A DNA stretch of 64,000 nucleotides from Rhizobium sp. 16-449-1b. Its GTDB lineage: Bacteria > Pseudomonadota > Alphaproteobacteria > Rhizobiales > Rhizobiaceae. Under the pieces are notes generated by a model that did no database searches, was not told where the DNA came from, and worked only from the letters and a program-made list of their open reading frames with translations. Below are positions 29,443 through 38,029 of this stretch, piece after piece; the stretch's first letter is position 1; each line of letters begins with the position of its first letter. Location of the stretch: contig NZ_JAGHMH010000006.1 in assembly GCF_017741935.1 (NCBI RefSeq), positions 372,001 to 436,000 on the forward strand, given 5' to 3'. Position numbers and translations under genes: made by a program.

Positions 29443-31122
29443 TTGAACGACAGTAATGATCGAGCCGGACCACGCTTTCTTCGTCCGGAAATTGGAAGCA
29501 TCACGCTCTGCCTGCTGACGACCGCTTATCTTTTGGTCGTCACCAACCAAACCTTTTGGTCCAAGGCCTTCGGCTATTTTGCTGCCGATCGCTTCGGCTT
29601 CTCGATCTTCGTGATCGGTATCGCGGCGGCGAGCCTCGGCGTAGTCACATTCTTCTCCGCGAAATACATCACCAAGCCGTTCCTGATCTTCTTCGTGATC
29701 GTGGCGTCCGCCGCATCGTGGTTTACCGATTCGTTCGGCGTCATTGTTGACAAGGAAATGATCCGCAACGCCGCCGTGTCGACCGGTGCCGAAGCTGGGC
29801 ACCTGATTACCGGCCGGTTTGCATGGCATATCTTTCTGACCGGTATCGTGCCGTCGCTGCTCATTCTTTGGGTCCGCATCCGCCACCGGCCGATTCTCGG
29901 GAAGCTGGCGCACAACACGGCCGTTATCCTCGCCTGCACGGCCGTTTTCGCGGCAATCGGCATTGGTGACTACCGGACCTTCGCGGGCGTCGGGCGCGCT
30001 CACAAGGATATTCTCGACACGCTCAACCCGTTTGTGCCGATCACCAGCGCCGTGCGCTTCGCAATTTCGTCGGGGCAGGACGCCAACATTGTCGCGCAGC
30101 CGCTTGGCGCGGATGCCCATCGTGTCAACACGACAGCAACCACCAAGCCGCGGGTCCTCATCATGGTCGCCGGCGAAACGGCCCGTGCCCAGGATTTTGC
30201 GCTCGGCGGCTATACGCGCGATACCAATCCCGAGCTGGCGAAGCAGAATGTCGTCTATTTCCCCAACACGAGCAGCTGTGGAACGGCGACGGCGATCTCG
30301 ATCCCATGCCTGTTCTCGGTATATCCGAGAACAGCCTACACGCACCGCAAGGGGCTGGAGACGGAGAATGTTCTCGACGTTCTCGGACATGCGAACGTTT
30401 CCGTTTCATGGCTCGACAACGACACCGGCAGCTACCACGTCACCGACAGGGTACCTTACGAATTCCTGCCGGATTCGGCCGATCCGAGATTCTGCAAGGA
30501 CGGCGAATGCCTCGATGCGATCCTCCTGGACAAGATTGACGGCTGGCTCGACAAGGTAAAGGGCGATAGCGTGCTGGTGCTTCACCAGCTCGGCAGTCAT
30601 GGCCCGGCATATTATGCTCGCTATCCCGAGGAGTTTCGCCGCTTCCAGCCGGATTGCCGCGCCAACGATTTCGGAAGTTGCTCGCCGGAAGAAATCCGCA
30701 ATGCCTATGACAATACGGTCCTTTACACGGATCATATCGTGTCGACGGTTATCGATAAGCTGAAGAAGCGGTCCGATACCGTTGCGGGCTCCGTAGTCTA
30801 CATCTCCGACCACGGCGAATCGCTGGGCGAGAATGGGCTCTATCTGCACGGTACCCCCTATGTTGTCGCGCCGATCCAGCAGACCCACGTTCCGTTCCTG
30901 GTGTGGCTTTCAGATGATCTCCAGGCGTCGGCTGGCTTCGACATGGCGTGCTTGGCGAGCAACGCCAACAAGACGACCTCCCACGACAATATCTTCCATA
31001 GCCTGCTCGGCCTGATGGATGTTTCGACCAAGGTGTATGATCCCTCGCTGGATGTGTTTTCCAGTTGCCGGAAGGGGGATTCCCATGTCGCGAGTGTGAG
31101 CGCGGCGGTCGGCGTCAACTGA
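29443..31122 (+). CDS. eptA: Phosphoethanolamine transferase, EptA-like
   Basis: The protein has five N-terminal transmembrane helices (about 20-200) and a periplasmic alkaline-phosphatase-fold domain. The EptA hallmarks are VAGETARAQDFALGGY (metal Glu), SSCGTATAISIPCLFS (Thr nucleophile), HQLGSHGPAYY and YISDHGESLGENGLYLHG (metal Asp-His). Conserved cysteines support the soluble domain. Family members transfer phosphoethanolamine to lipid A or related lipids, which lowers surface charge and raises polymyxin tolerance. Start at 29443 (TTG) follows GGAG with an 8-base spacer; a TTG at 29404 would extend it by 13 residues. A hairpin follows the stop. Confidence 0.88.
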   Translation: MNDSNDRAGPRFLRPEIGSITLCLLTTAYLLVVTNQTFWSKAFGYFAADRFGFSIFVIGIAAASLGVVTFFSAKYITKPFLIFFVIVASAASWFTDSFGVIVDKEMIRNAAVSTGAEAGHLITGRFAWHIFLTGIVPSLLILWVRIRHRPILGKLAHNTAVILACTAVFAAIGIGDYRTFAGVGRAHKDILDTLNPFVPITSAVRFAISSGQDANIVAQPLGADAHRVNTTATTKPRVLIMVAGETARAQDFALGGYTRDTNPELAKQNVVYFPNTSSCGTATAISIPCLFSVYPRTAYTHRKGLETENVLDVLGHANVSVSWLDNDTGSYHVTDRVPYEFLPDSADPRFCKDGECLDAILLDKIDGWLDKVKGDSVLVLHQLGSHGPAYYARYPEEFRRFQPDCRANDFGSCSPEEIRNAYDNTVLYTDHIVSTVIDKLKKRSDTVAGSVVYISDHGESLGENGLYLHGTPYVVAPIQQTHVPFLVWLSDDLQASAGFDMACLASNANKTTSHDNIFHSLLGLMDVSTKVYDPSLDVFSSCRKGDSHVASVSAAVGVN

Positions 31123-31139
31123 AATCAGATGCTTTTGAT

Positions 31140-31163
31140 GACCGGGGCTGAAAGGCCCCGGTC
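31140..31163 (+). terminator. Hairpin after eptA-like gene
   Basis: The perfect nine-base stem GACCGGGGC/GCCCCGGTC has loop TGAAAG and lies 17 bases past the stop. There is no T tract, so termination may be partial. It separates the eptA-like gene from the second phosphatase gene. Confidence 0.55.
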
Positions 31164-31309
31164 GCATGTTATGCGCGACCTTGGCCGCGTGTCCGCGTTC
31201 TCTTCACCGGCGAACCGCCGATGTCGCAATAATGTCATTTCCGCTTCAGGTTGTTGTCAGCAGCCCGCGCCATAGAGCAACTCTCTTTGTTATTACTTAG
31301 GAGATACTC

Positions 31310-31969
31310 TTGCGCGCACTGAAGCGAGTTCGGATCGCCCGCCCCGTAAAGATTTTCGGCGGTCTGATACTTTTGACGGGCCTGACCCTCGCGGGCTATG
31401 TCGGTTATCTCCAGTTTACCGGAAATTTTCATACTGTCGTGGCGGGCCAGTTCTACCGTTCTGCGCAGCCGTCTCCGTCTCAACTGGAGCGCTATATCCG
31501 CGAGCACGGCATCAAGACCGTGATCAACTTGCGCGGCGATAGCGGACACGCGAAATGGTGGGCGGAAGAAGTCGCCGTGTCGGAGCGGCTGGGCGTTGAG
31601 CATATCGATTTCGGTATGTCGGCATCGAAAATCCTGACCACAGAGAAAGCGGACCGGCTCGTCGCCATCATGCGTGACGCTCCAAAACCCATCCTGGTCC
31701 ACTGCCTGTCGGGCGCGGACAGGACTGGCCTGGCCTCCGTGCTTTACAGCCAGCAGATCGCCAACGTGAAGGAAGATGTCGCCGAGCGCCAGCTGTCCTT
31801 CGCGTTCGGGCATGTGGGCATTCCCAAGCTGTCTTCGGCCTATGCCATGGATCAGAGCTGGACGAACCTCGAGAAGCACTACGGGCTCGACAAGGTATCG
31901 GCTCCAATTCCGGCGCCGGTTCGCGACGCCCAGGCGGAAAGCACCCATATCACCGGTGGCGCTGGCTAG
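31310..31969 (+). CDS. Membrane-anchored dual-specificity phosphatase-like protein (copy 2)
   Basis: This 219-residue paralog of the protein at 28609 has an N-terminal transmembrane helix (about 15-35), conserved GNFHTVV and QFYRSAQPSPSQLERYI blocks and an intact CX5R loop (VHCLSGADRTGLAS). It has about 25 extra C-terminal residues rich in Pro/Ala. It starts at a TTG preceded by AGGAGATACTC, which is a strong ribosome-binding site. It is followed 17 bases later by a receiver-domain gene, probably in one transcript. Confidence 0.8.
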   Translation: MRALKRVRIARPVKIFGGLILLTGLTLAGYVGYLQFTGNFHTVVAGQFYRSAQPSPSQLERYIREHGIKTVINLRGDSGHAKWWAEEVAVSERLGVEHIDFGMSASKILTTEKADRLVAIMRDAPKPILVHCLSGADRTGLASVLYSQQIANVKEDVAERQLSFAFGHVGIPKLSSAYAMDQSWTNLEKHYGLDKVSAPIPAPVRDAQAESTHITGGAG

Positions 31970-31986
31970 GCGGAAGGCGCGCGGTC

Positions 31987-32370
31987 ATGAATGTGTTGTT
32001 GGTCGAAGATAACGCGATCCTCGGAGATGCCGTTTGCGACCATGTTTCGGCAAACGGCTATTCGGTGGAATGGTGCCTGACGCTTGCCGACGCGACCCGC
32101 GCCGTCGATAGCGGCGAATACGGCCTGGTTCTGCTCGATTTGCGCCTTCCCGATGGCAGCGGACTGTCGTTGCTGCGCCGCTTGCGCGGCCGTGCCAACA
32201 ATGTTCCCATCATCATTCTTACCGCGCATGATCAGGTCTCCGATCAGGTCGAGGGCTTTACTTGCGGTGCGACGGACTATCTGGTGAAGCCGTTCGGCCT
32301 GTCTGATCTTGATCTGCGTATTCGGTCCGTTACCCGCAGCCACCCCATGGTCGAGCGACGTCCGACTTGA
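31987..32370 (+). CDS. Response regulator receiver domain lacking an output domain
   Basis: The 127-residue product is an OmpR-type receiver domain: the acidic pair in VEDN, the phospho-acceptor Asp in LVLLDLRLPDGSG, the Thr in IIILTAHD and the Lys in YLVKPFGLSDL are all present. It ends a few residues after alpha-5 (TRSHPMVERRPT), exactly where the linker to a winged-helix DNA-binding domain would start. No such domain is encoded in any frame downstream, and no histidine kinase is adjacent. It may be a truncated PmrA-like regulator of the eptA region or a genuine single-domain regulator. Confidence 0.75.
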   Translation: MNVLLVEDNAILGDAVCDHVSANGYSVEWCLTLADATRAVDSGEYGLVLLDLRLPDGSGLSLLRRLRGRANNVPIIILTAHDQVSDQVEGFTCGATDYLVKPFGLSDLDLRIRSVTRSHPMVERRPT

Positions 32371-32639
32371 TTCTGACCGAATCCTTGGGGCGCCGAGACT
32401 TGGGCCGAGGGCGTTCGCGCGACACGCATCTTCTCCATCACGCCGCCAATCGAATAGGCATGGCCACGCTCCCTTGGGGTCCAGCGGCGCTGCGGCGATT
32501 TGTGCTCACCAATCGACCGGAACAGCAAGGCCCACGCAAGCAACCAGGCACAAAAGTGAACTCGAATATTTGCCAACCGGTGATGTCGCGGTGAGTCACG
32601 CCGCGGTCGATCAAGCCGGTTCATATGGAGTTGATGCCC

Positions 32640-33941
32640 GTGAAAACTGCCGCCGCCCAGATCCACGAACTTGAAGACCTGCACGCAATAGCTGGCAAGG
32701 CGGCGATCGTTCGCACGGTCTATGAGGGCAAGGACATCTCGCCTTATTGGGATGCGCTGATGGCGCGGGTATCCGCCGATGTCTCCGATGCGGGCGCCTT
32801 CATGGACCTCGCGATCATCCTGCAAACGCTAGGCAAGAGCCACGAAGCCGCCATCACCCAGAAGGGCGCGCTGGAGATGAGCCGCAAATACCATATTCGC
32901 AACGGCAGCGGCGCTGGCCTTCGCGTCCTCGTGATCGCCACCCGCGGCGACTTCATGGCCAATACGCCGATCGAGTTCCTGCTGGAGAGCTCCAATGCGA
33001 ACATCCTTCTCCATTACGTCGACGAGATAACGGCTGATCTGAACGATATGCCGGAGCATGACGTGGCCTTCGTCGCGGTCGGCGAGTCGCCCGAAAATCT
33101 GGCCGTGCTGGAAAATCTCGAGCATCTGCTTGCAAGCTGGACCGGCCCGATCGTGAACAATGCGCCGCGCCGGGTCATCGACCTGTCGCGTGAGGGCGTG
33201 GCCGAAGCCTTCCGCAGCGAGCCCACCATTCTCGCTCCGATGACGACACGGATCGCCCGCCAGACACTCATCGATCTGGCAGCGGGCCTGCTCTCGATCA
33301 ATTTGATCGACGGACTGACATCCTTCCCGATCATCCTTCGCCCGATCGGCACCCACGCCGGTCATGGAATGGAAAAGATCGGCTCGACCGATGCGATTGC
33401 AAGCTATCTGAACGGCCGCCCTGAAGCCGAGTTCTACATTGCTCCCTTCATCGATTACAGCGACGAGGACGGCAAGTTTCGCAAGCAGCGCATCGCGGTC
33501 ATCGACGGCAAGCCCTATGCGAGCCACCTGGCGATCTCCGATCACTGGATGGTGCACTATCTCAGCGCTGGCATGGCGGAGCATGCCGAGCGTCGGCTGG
33601 AAGAGGCGTCGTGGATGGCGGATTTCCAGACCGATTTCGCCGTGCGCCACGCCGACGCGTTTGCAGCGCTGCACCGCCGCCTCGGCCTCGACTACTTCGC
33701 CATCGATTGCGCTGAGCTATCGGACGGTCGCCTGCTGCTGTTTGAGGCTGACGTCGCGATGATCGTCCATTCGATGGATTCCGAGACCGTCTTTCCCTAC
33801 AAGAAGCAGGCAATGGCAACGCTGTTTTCAGCGTTCGAAGATGCGCTGGCCAGCCGCGCGCGGGCGTTCAAGCCTCAGCGAGGCCAGCAGGCCAATGGCT
33901 CCAATCAGGCAGGCGTCGTGTCGCTTGTGGAAGCGCTGTGA
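32640..33941 (+). CDS. ATP-grasp ligase-like protein with helical N-terminus
   Basis: About 433 residues. The N-terminal 80 residues are helical and TPR-like. A Rossmann-type pre-ATP-grasp segment follows (LRVLVIATRGDFMANTPIEF). The ATP-grasp fold then shows IILRPIGTHAGHGMEKI (nucleotide loop), FYIAPFIDYSD and FRKQRIAVIDGKPY, and the metal/phosphate end LLLFEADVAMIVH. RimK/glutathione-synthetase relatives join a carboxylate to an amine via an acyl phosphate. The GTG at 32640 is used because GGAG lies nine bases before it; ATGs at 32625 and 32634 are possible. The stop overlaps the next gene (GTGA). Substrates are unknown. Confidence 0.65.
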   Translation: MKTAAAQIHELEDLHAIAGKAAIVRTVYEGKDISPYWDALMARVSADVSDAGAFMDLAIILQTLGKSHEAAITQKGALEMSRKYHIRNGSGAGLRVLVIATRGDFMANTPIEFLLESSNANILLHYVDEITADLNDMPEHDVAFVAVGESPENLAVLENLEHLLASWTGPIVNNAPRRVIDLSREGVAEAFRSEPTILAPMTTRIARQTLIDLAAGLLSINLIDGLTSFPIILRPIGTHAGHGMEKIGSTDAIASYLNGRPEAEFYIAPFIDYSDEDGKFRKQRIAVIDGKPYASHLAISDHWMVHYLSAGMAEHAERRLEEASWMADFQTDFAVRHADAFAALHRRLGLDYFAIDCAELSDGRLLLFEADVAMIVHSMDSETVFPYKKQAMATLFSAFEDALASRARAFKPQRGQQANGSNQAGVVSLVEAL

Positions 33942-35506
33942 TCGCAGCTTCGAGGGCCACCAGATCCGGAGACGACATATTCGCTGCCAGGGCGATGGCC
34001 GAACTTGTTCCTGACTACCGGCACAAGCTGGGCGCGGCCAGCATCGACCACACGCTGTCGCTTCTGTTCGCGGCCGGCGGCGACAGTCGTATCTGGCCGG
34101 ATGCAGCAACAGGCCGCAATCGATACGGAACCCGCACTGCGCCTGCCAGGAACGAGATTTCCTTCGCGTCCACGACCGCGAGCAACGTGTCGCCGCAGGG
34201 CTTTACCGCTGCTGGCCGTCAGCTGAAGCGCTTGTTCGGTGTTGATGGCACCACCGCTGTCGCCGTCGACGAATGGTTCGCCGAAATCCGTGGCCGTATC
34301 GGCAGCAACATCGGATGCGACGAGAGCGGCATCGTGCTTGCCGCATCCGGAACCGACGTGGAGCTTCTCGCGCTCGGCCTGATGCTTTCGCTGTCGCCAC
34401 GCCCGATCACCAACATCCTGATCGCGCCTGAGGAGACCGGAAGCGGCGTACCGCGCGCTGCCGCCGGCCGCCATTTCTCGGATGTCACGGCGCTGGGCCA
34501 CGCCGTGAGAGCGGGCGAGATGCTCGCCGGTATTGCCGCCGATCGCGTCGAAGTCCAGACGGTGGCGATCCGCAACGCGGTGGGCCAAGCGCGGAACCCC
34601 GACGATGTCGACGCTGACGTCATATCGCTTGCCGAGGACGCGCTGAAACGCGACAGAGATGTTCTAGTCCATGTTCTGGATACCTCCAAGACGGGCCTGA
34701 CCGGGGTCTCGCGAGAGGCTGCCCGCCACATTTCGGCGCGCGCGCCAGGGCGTGTTCGCGTTCTGGTCGATGCCTGCCAGTTTCGCTGCAGCGCCGCCAC
34801 GCTCGCCAAGGATATCGCCGACGGCTTTCTCGTCGCGGTCACCGGCTCAAAGTTCCTCGCCGGTCCGCCCTTCGCCGGCGCGCTTGCGATACCGCCGGCG
34901 CTCGCTGAAGAACTTGCCACGAAGCCGGCACTTGCGCTGGGGCTTTCCGATTACACGGCTCTCCATGATTGGCCAGCGCGTCTGCGCGGCGGTCATGATC
35001 AGCAATTCGGATCGCACTTCAACCTCGGCCTCGGCCTCAGGTGGGTTGCCGCGCTCGAGCAGCTGGAACCGTTGGCGGCAATCGATGCCGCCGTTCAGCG
35101 CCGGATCAAGCAGGCTTTCGCCGATCTCGTACGCGCCCGCGCCGAGCATGTTGAAGGCGTGTTGATCCATCCTGATGACGAAGGCGACCACATCGTCGAT
35201 CGCGCCATCTTCCCCTTGACCATGACCACCGACGACAACGGCTTCGCGTCCCTTGCGCAAGCGCAGAAGATTCATCTGGCATTGCGTGAAAGCGATGTTG
35301 GACCGGTCTGTCACGTCGGGCAGGCGGTTAATCTCGGTGCCCGCACGATCCTCAGGGTCGCGGCCTCGGCTGTCGACATCAACGCCGTGTCCGATAGATT
35401 GGCCGGCGGCGACACCATGGAAAAGGCGATGCGTCCGATCACCGACGATCTCGACATCGTGTTCGAGAAATGGGCCGCCGTCTCCAGGGCTGATCGAGGA
35501 CTGTGA
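33938..35506 (+). CDS. Predicted PLP-dependent fold-type I enzyme, function unknown
   Basis: The 522-residue protein shows a fold-type I PLP pattern: a probable cofactor Asp in VLVDACQFR (about D278) and a probable Schiff-base Lys in VTGSKFLAGPPFAG (about K305), with the intervening spacing of class V aminotransferases and cysteine-desulfurase relatives. I do not recognise a characterised subfamily. It starts at a GTG overlapping the ATP-grasp stop and ends overlapping the decarboxylase start, so the three are translationally coupled. It may supply an amino or keto building block for the ligase (inference). Confidence 0.55.
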   Translation: MIAASRATRSGDDIFAARAMAELVPDYRHKLGAASIDHTLSLLFAAGGDSRIWPDAATGRNRYGTRTAPARNEISFASTTASNVSPQGFTAAGRQLKRLFGVDGTTAVAVDEWFAEIRGRIGSNIGCDESGIVLAASGTDVELLALGLMLSLSPRPITNILIAPEETGSGVPRAAAGRHFSDVTALGHAVRAGEMLAGIAADRVEVQTVAIRNAVGQARNPDDVDADVISLAEDALKRDRDVLVHVLDTSKTGLTGVSREAARHISARAPGRVRVLVDACQFRCSAATLAKDIADGFLVAVTGSKFLAGPPFAGALAIPPALAEELATKPALALGLSDYTALHDWPARLRGGHDQQFGSHFNLGLGLRWVAALEQLEPLAAIDAAVQRRIKQAFADLVRARAEHVEGVLIHPDDEGDHIVDRAIFPLTMTTDDNGFASLAQAQKIHLALRESDVGPVCHVGQAVNLGARTILRVAASAVDINAVSDRLAGGDTMEKAMRPITDDLDIVFEKWAAVSRADRGL

Positions 35507-36981
35507 TGTCACGGATTGCGAAAACGGACGCGCCGGCGGGCTCGGATCTGGAGAAATCGACGAGCCTAGACCCCGCGGACTGGCAGGCGTTTCGCGAAGC
35601 AGCCCACCGCATGCTCGACGACACCATCGATCATATCGCCAACGTCAGACAAAAGCCGGTCTGGCAGCCGATGCCATCAGACACGCGCGCCAGGTTCGCC
35701 CGCGCGCTGCCGGATGACCCCCGTGCGCTAGACGATGTGCTCGACGATGTCCGCACGCATGTCTTTCCCCACGCCACCGGCAATCTGCATCCGCTGTTCA
35801 TGGGCTGGGTCCATGGCGCGGGCACACCCGTCGGCATGGTGGCGGAGATGGTCGCCGCCGGCTTGAACATGAATTGCGGTGGCCGAGATCATGTCGGCAT
35901 CGAGGTCGAAAAGCAGATCACCCGATGGATGGCTGAGGCGCTAGGCTACCCCTCATCGGCAAGCGGTCTCTTCGTCACTGGTTCGTCGATGGCCAATTTC
36001 CTGGCACTGACCATCGCTCGCACCGAGGCCCTAAGCCAAAGCGTGCGGCGGGACGGCTTGCGCAGCGCCGACAGACAGTTGGTCGCCTACACATCCTCGC
36101 AAGCGCATGTCTGCATCGCGCAGGCCATGGAGCTGTCCGGCATCGGCTCGGCGAACCTGAGGTCCATCGCGGTCGACGACGCCGGCCGGATGAGCGTCGA
36201 AGCGTTGGCCGCGGCGATCGCGCAAGACCGCGCACAGGGCTTGCTCCCGTTTCTGGTGGTCGGAACGGCAGGTACCGTGAACACAGGTGCGATCGATCCT
36301 CTGTTGGAGATATCCAAGGTCGCCGAAGCCGAAAACATCTGGTTCCACGTCGACGGGGCCATCGGCGCGCTGGCCATGCTGTCGCCCGAGATGCGCCAGC
36401 TGTTTTCGGGCATCGAGCGGTCCGCCTCGATCGCGCTCGACTTCCACAAATGGGGCCACGTGCCCTATGACGCCGGCTTTCTTCTGGTGCGCGACAGTGA
36501 TGCGCACAAGCGCGCATTCTCCCAACCGGCCGCGTATTTGCAGCGGTCGAGCAGGGGGCTTGCCGCCGGCGAGACATGGCCATGCGATCTGGGCCTCGAT
36601 CTATCGAGAGGCTTCCGGGCGCTGAAGACCTGGATGACGATCGAAACGCTGGGCACGGAGCGGATGGGAAATGCCATCGCGCGCACCTGCGAACTCGCCC
36701 GCTATCTCGCCGCAAGCCTCAAGCGCGATCCGCGCTTCGAGATAAAGGCCCCGGTTGGCCTCAACATCGTCTGCTTCGGCATTCGTGGCGCTGACGACGA
36801 TTTCATCCGCGACCTCGTGCTTGATCTTCACGAGCAGGGACTGGCCGTGCCCTCCTGGACAACGCTGCAGGGCGAACTAGTCGTGCGCTGCGCGATCGTC
36901 AATCACCGCACGACCAGCGAGGATATCGACGTCTTTCTCAAGATCCTGACGGATTACCTCGACCGGTCTCCGCGAGCCTGA
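35506..36981 (+). CDS. Pyridoxal-dependent decarboxylase (group II, AADC/GAD-like)
   Basis: The 491-residue enzyme has the signature FVTGSSMANFLALTIAR, the ring-stacking His near residue 201 (TSSQAHVCIAQ), the cofactor Asp near 283 (FHVDGAIGALAML) and the Schiff-base Lys near 315 (SIALDFHKWGHVPYDAG). These enzymes remove CO2 from amino acids such as aromatic amino acids, glutamate, aspartate or 2,4-diaminobutyrate; the substrate is not clear here. An ATG at 35506 overlaps the previous stop (TGATG); a GTG three bases earlier is an alternative. It is the third gene of the coupled operon. Confidence 0.88.
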   Translation: MSRIAKTDAPAGSDLEKSTSLDPADWQAFREAAHRMLDDTIDHIANVRQKPVWQPMPSDTRARFARALPDDPRALDDVLDDVRTHVFPHATGNLHPLFMGWVHGAGTPVGMVAEMVAAGLNMNCGGRDHVGIEVEKQITRWMAEALGYPSSASGLFVTGSSMANFLALTIARTEALSQSVRRDGLRSADRQLVAYTSSQAHVCIAQAMELSGIGSANLRSIAVDDAGRMSVEALAAAIAQDRAQGLLPFLVVGTAGTVNTGAIDPLLEISKVAEAENIWFHVDGAIGALAMLSPEMRQLFSGIERSASIALDFHKWGHVPYDAGFLLVRDSDAHKRAFSQPAAYLQRSSRGLAAGETWPCDLGLDLSRGFRALKTWMTIETLGTERMGNAIARTCELARYLAASLKRDPRFEIKAPVGLNIVCFGIRGADDDFIRDLVLDLHEQGLAVPSWTTLQGELVVRCAIVNHRTTSEDIDVFLKILTDYLDRSPRA

Positions 36982-37128
36982 GACGCGGCGTCGTAATAAG
37001 TGTTGCCATTCAGGCGCTGTTGTCTTCCAGACACTACGCAGCAAATGAATCAGACGAGCGGTGCTACTGAAATAGCCCTGTTACAAACGGCGGCGAATAT
37101 CCCGGCCATCGCAACCTGGGGATCATTC

Positions 37129-37791
37129 ATGCGCCGCGCATTCCGCCGCTCCACATACGCACTCGTTACCGCAGCCTGTCTCTACGCTCCGGCAAAGGCC
37201 GAGGATCTGCAGTTCTCCGTCTATGGTGGCTACCAGACGGCACCGCACAGCGGTGTGGATGTGTCCGACGGCACGCATTTCAATGCCGGCTGGGAAGGCA
37301 AGTCCTTCGGTTCGCCGCCCTATTACGGCGCACGCGTCACCTGGTGGCTTGAGAACCTGAATCACCCCAACCTCGGCCTCTCGATCGATTACACCCACGA
37401 CAAGGTCTATGCGGACGAGAAGACGCTGGCGACATCGGGCTGGTCGCATTTCGAGTTCACCGATGGCCTGAACCTTCTGACGGCCAACGCGCTCTATCGC
37501 TTCCCGATGGAGGGTCAGCGCTGGACGCCCTATGTCGGTGCCGGCGTCGGCGTCAACATTCCGCACGTCGAAGTGACGCGCCCGCAGGGCAAGACCTTCG
37601 ACTACGAGTTCGGCGGCGTGACGTTCCAGGCCCAGGCCGGTGTCGATTTCCGCATCACCGACCGTTGGTCGACCTTCGTCGAGTACAAGGGAACCTATTC
37701 CCGTGTGAACGTGCCGATCGATAGCGGTGACAGTCTGAAGACCAACATCATCACGAACGCCGTTAACCTGGGTGTCTCGTTTCACTTCTGA
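37129..37791 (+). CDS. lpxQ: Outer-membrane beta-barrel protein, probable lipid A oxidase
   Basis: The 220-residue protein has a signal peptide (about 1-24, LVTAACLYAPAKA-ED) and alternating beta strands ending in Phe (VNLGVSFHF), as in outer-membrane barrels. The blocks YGGYQTAPHSGV, NAGWEGKSFGSPPYYGARVT and FTDGLNLLTANALYRFP match, from memory, the rhizobial lipid A oxidase LpxQ, which converts the proximal glucosamine of lipid A to aminogluconate. The length is close to R. etli LpxQ. The ATG at 37129 follows GGGGAT. It lies near the eptA-like gene, consistent with an envelope-modification neighbourhood. Confidence 0.68.
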   Translation: MRRAFRRSTYALVTAACLYAPAKAEDLQFSVYGGYQTAPHSGVDVSDGTHFNAGWEGKSFGSPPYYGARVTWWLENLNHPNLGLSIDYTHDKVYADEKTLATSGWSHFEFTDGLNLLTANALYRFPMEGQRWTPYVGAGVGVNIPHVEVTRPQGKTFDYEFGGVTFQAQAGVDFRITDRWSTFVEYKGTYSRVNVPIDSGDSLKTNIITNAVNLGVSFHF

Positions 37792-37840
37792 TGGTCCGGC
37801 CAGTAGCCATTCCGCGCTGTCGGAGAGATCATGAATGTGC

Positions 37841-37925
37841 CGGATCGCTTCATTAATTTAGCGATCCGTTAACCATATTCATTAGAATTGTCTCTATCTC
37901 GGCGAAAGCTTTCGCAAATTCGCCG
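37841..37925. promoter_or_regulatory. Cluster of inverted repeats upstream of rlpA
   Basis: Three structures lie in this gap. CGGATCGCT/AGCGATCCG is a nine-base stem around ten AT-rich bases (37841-37868). GCGAAAGCTTTCGC is a perfect 14-base palindrome (37902-37915). CGGCGAA/TTCGCCG (37900-37906 with 37919-37925) is an alternative pairing over the palindrome. TTAACCAT at 37869, a CtrA half-site-like word, lies between them. The first hairpin may terminate the upstream gene; the rest may control rlpA. Confidence 0.4.
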
Positions 37926-38029
37926 CGACGGTCGCATGATTAAAGTCTCGTTAGGTTGATGGCGGTACGGCTTGTTTTGCCTGAATAGGCGGACTTTGAG
38001 CCAAAACGGTCTTGAGCGGCGTGGGACAT

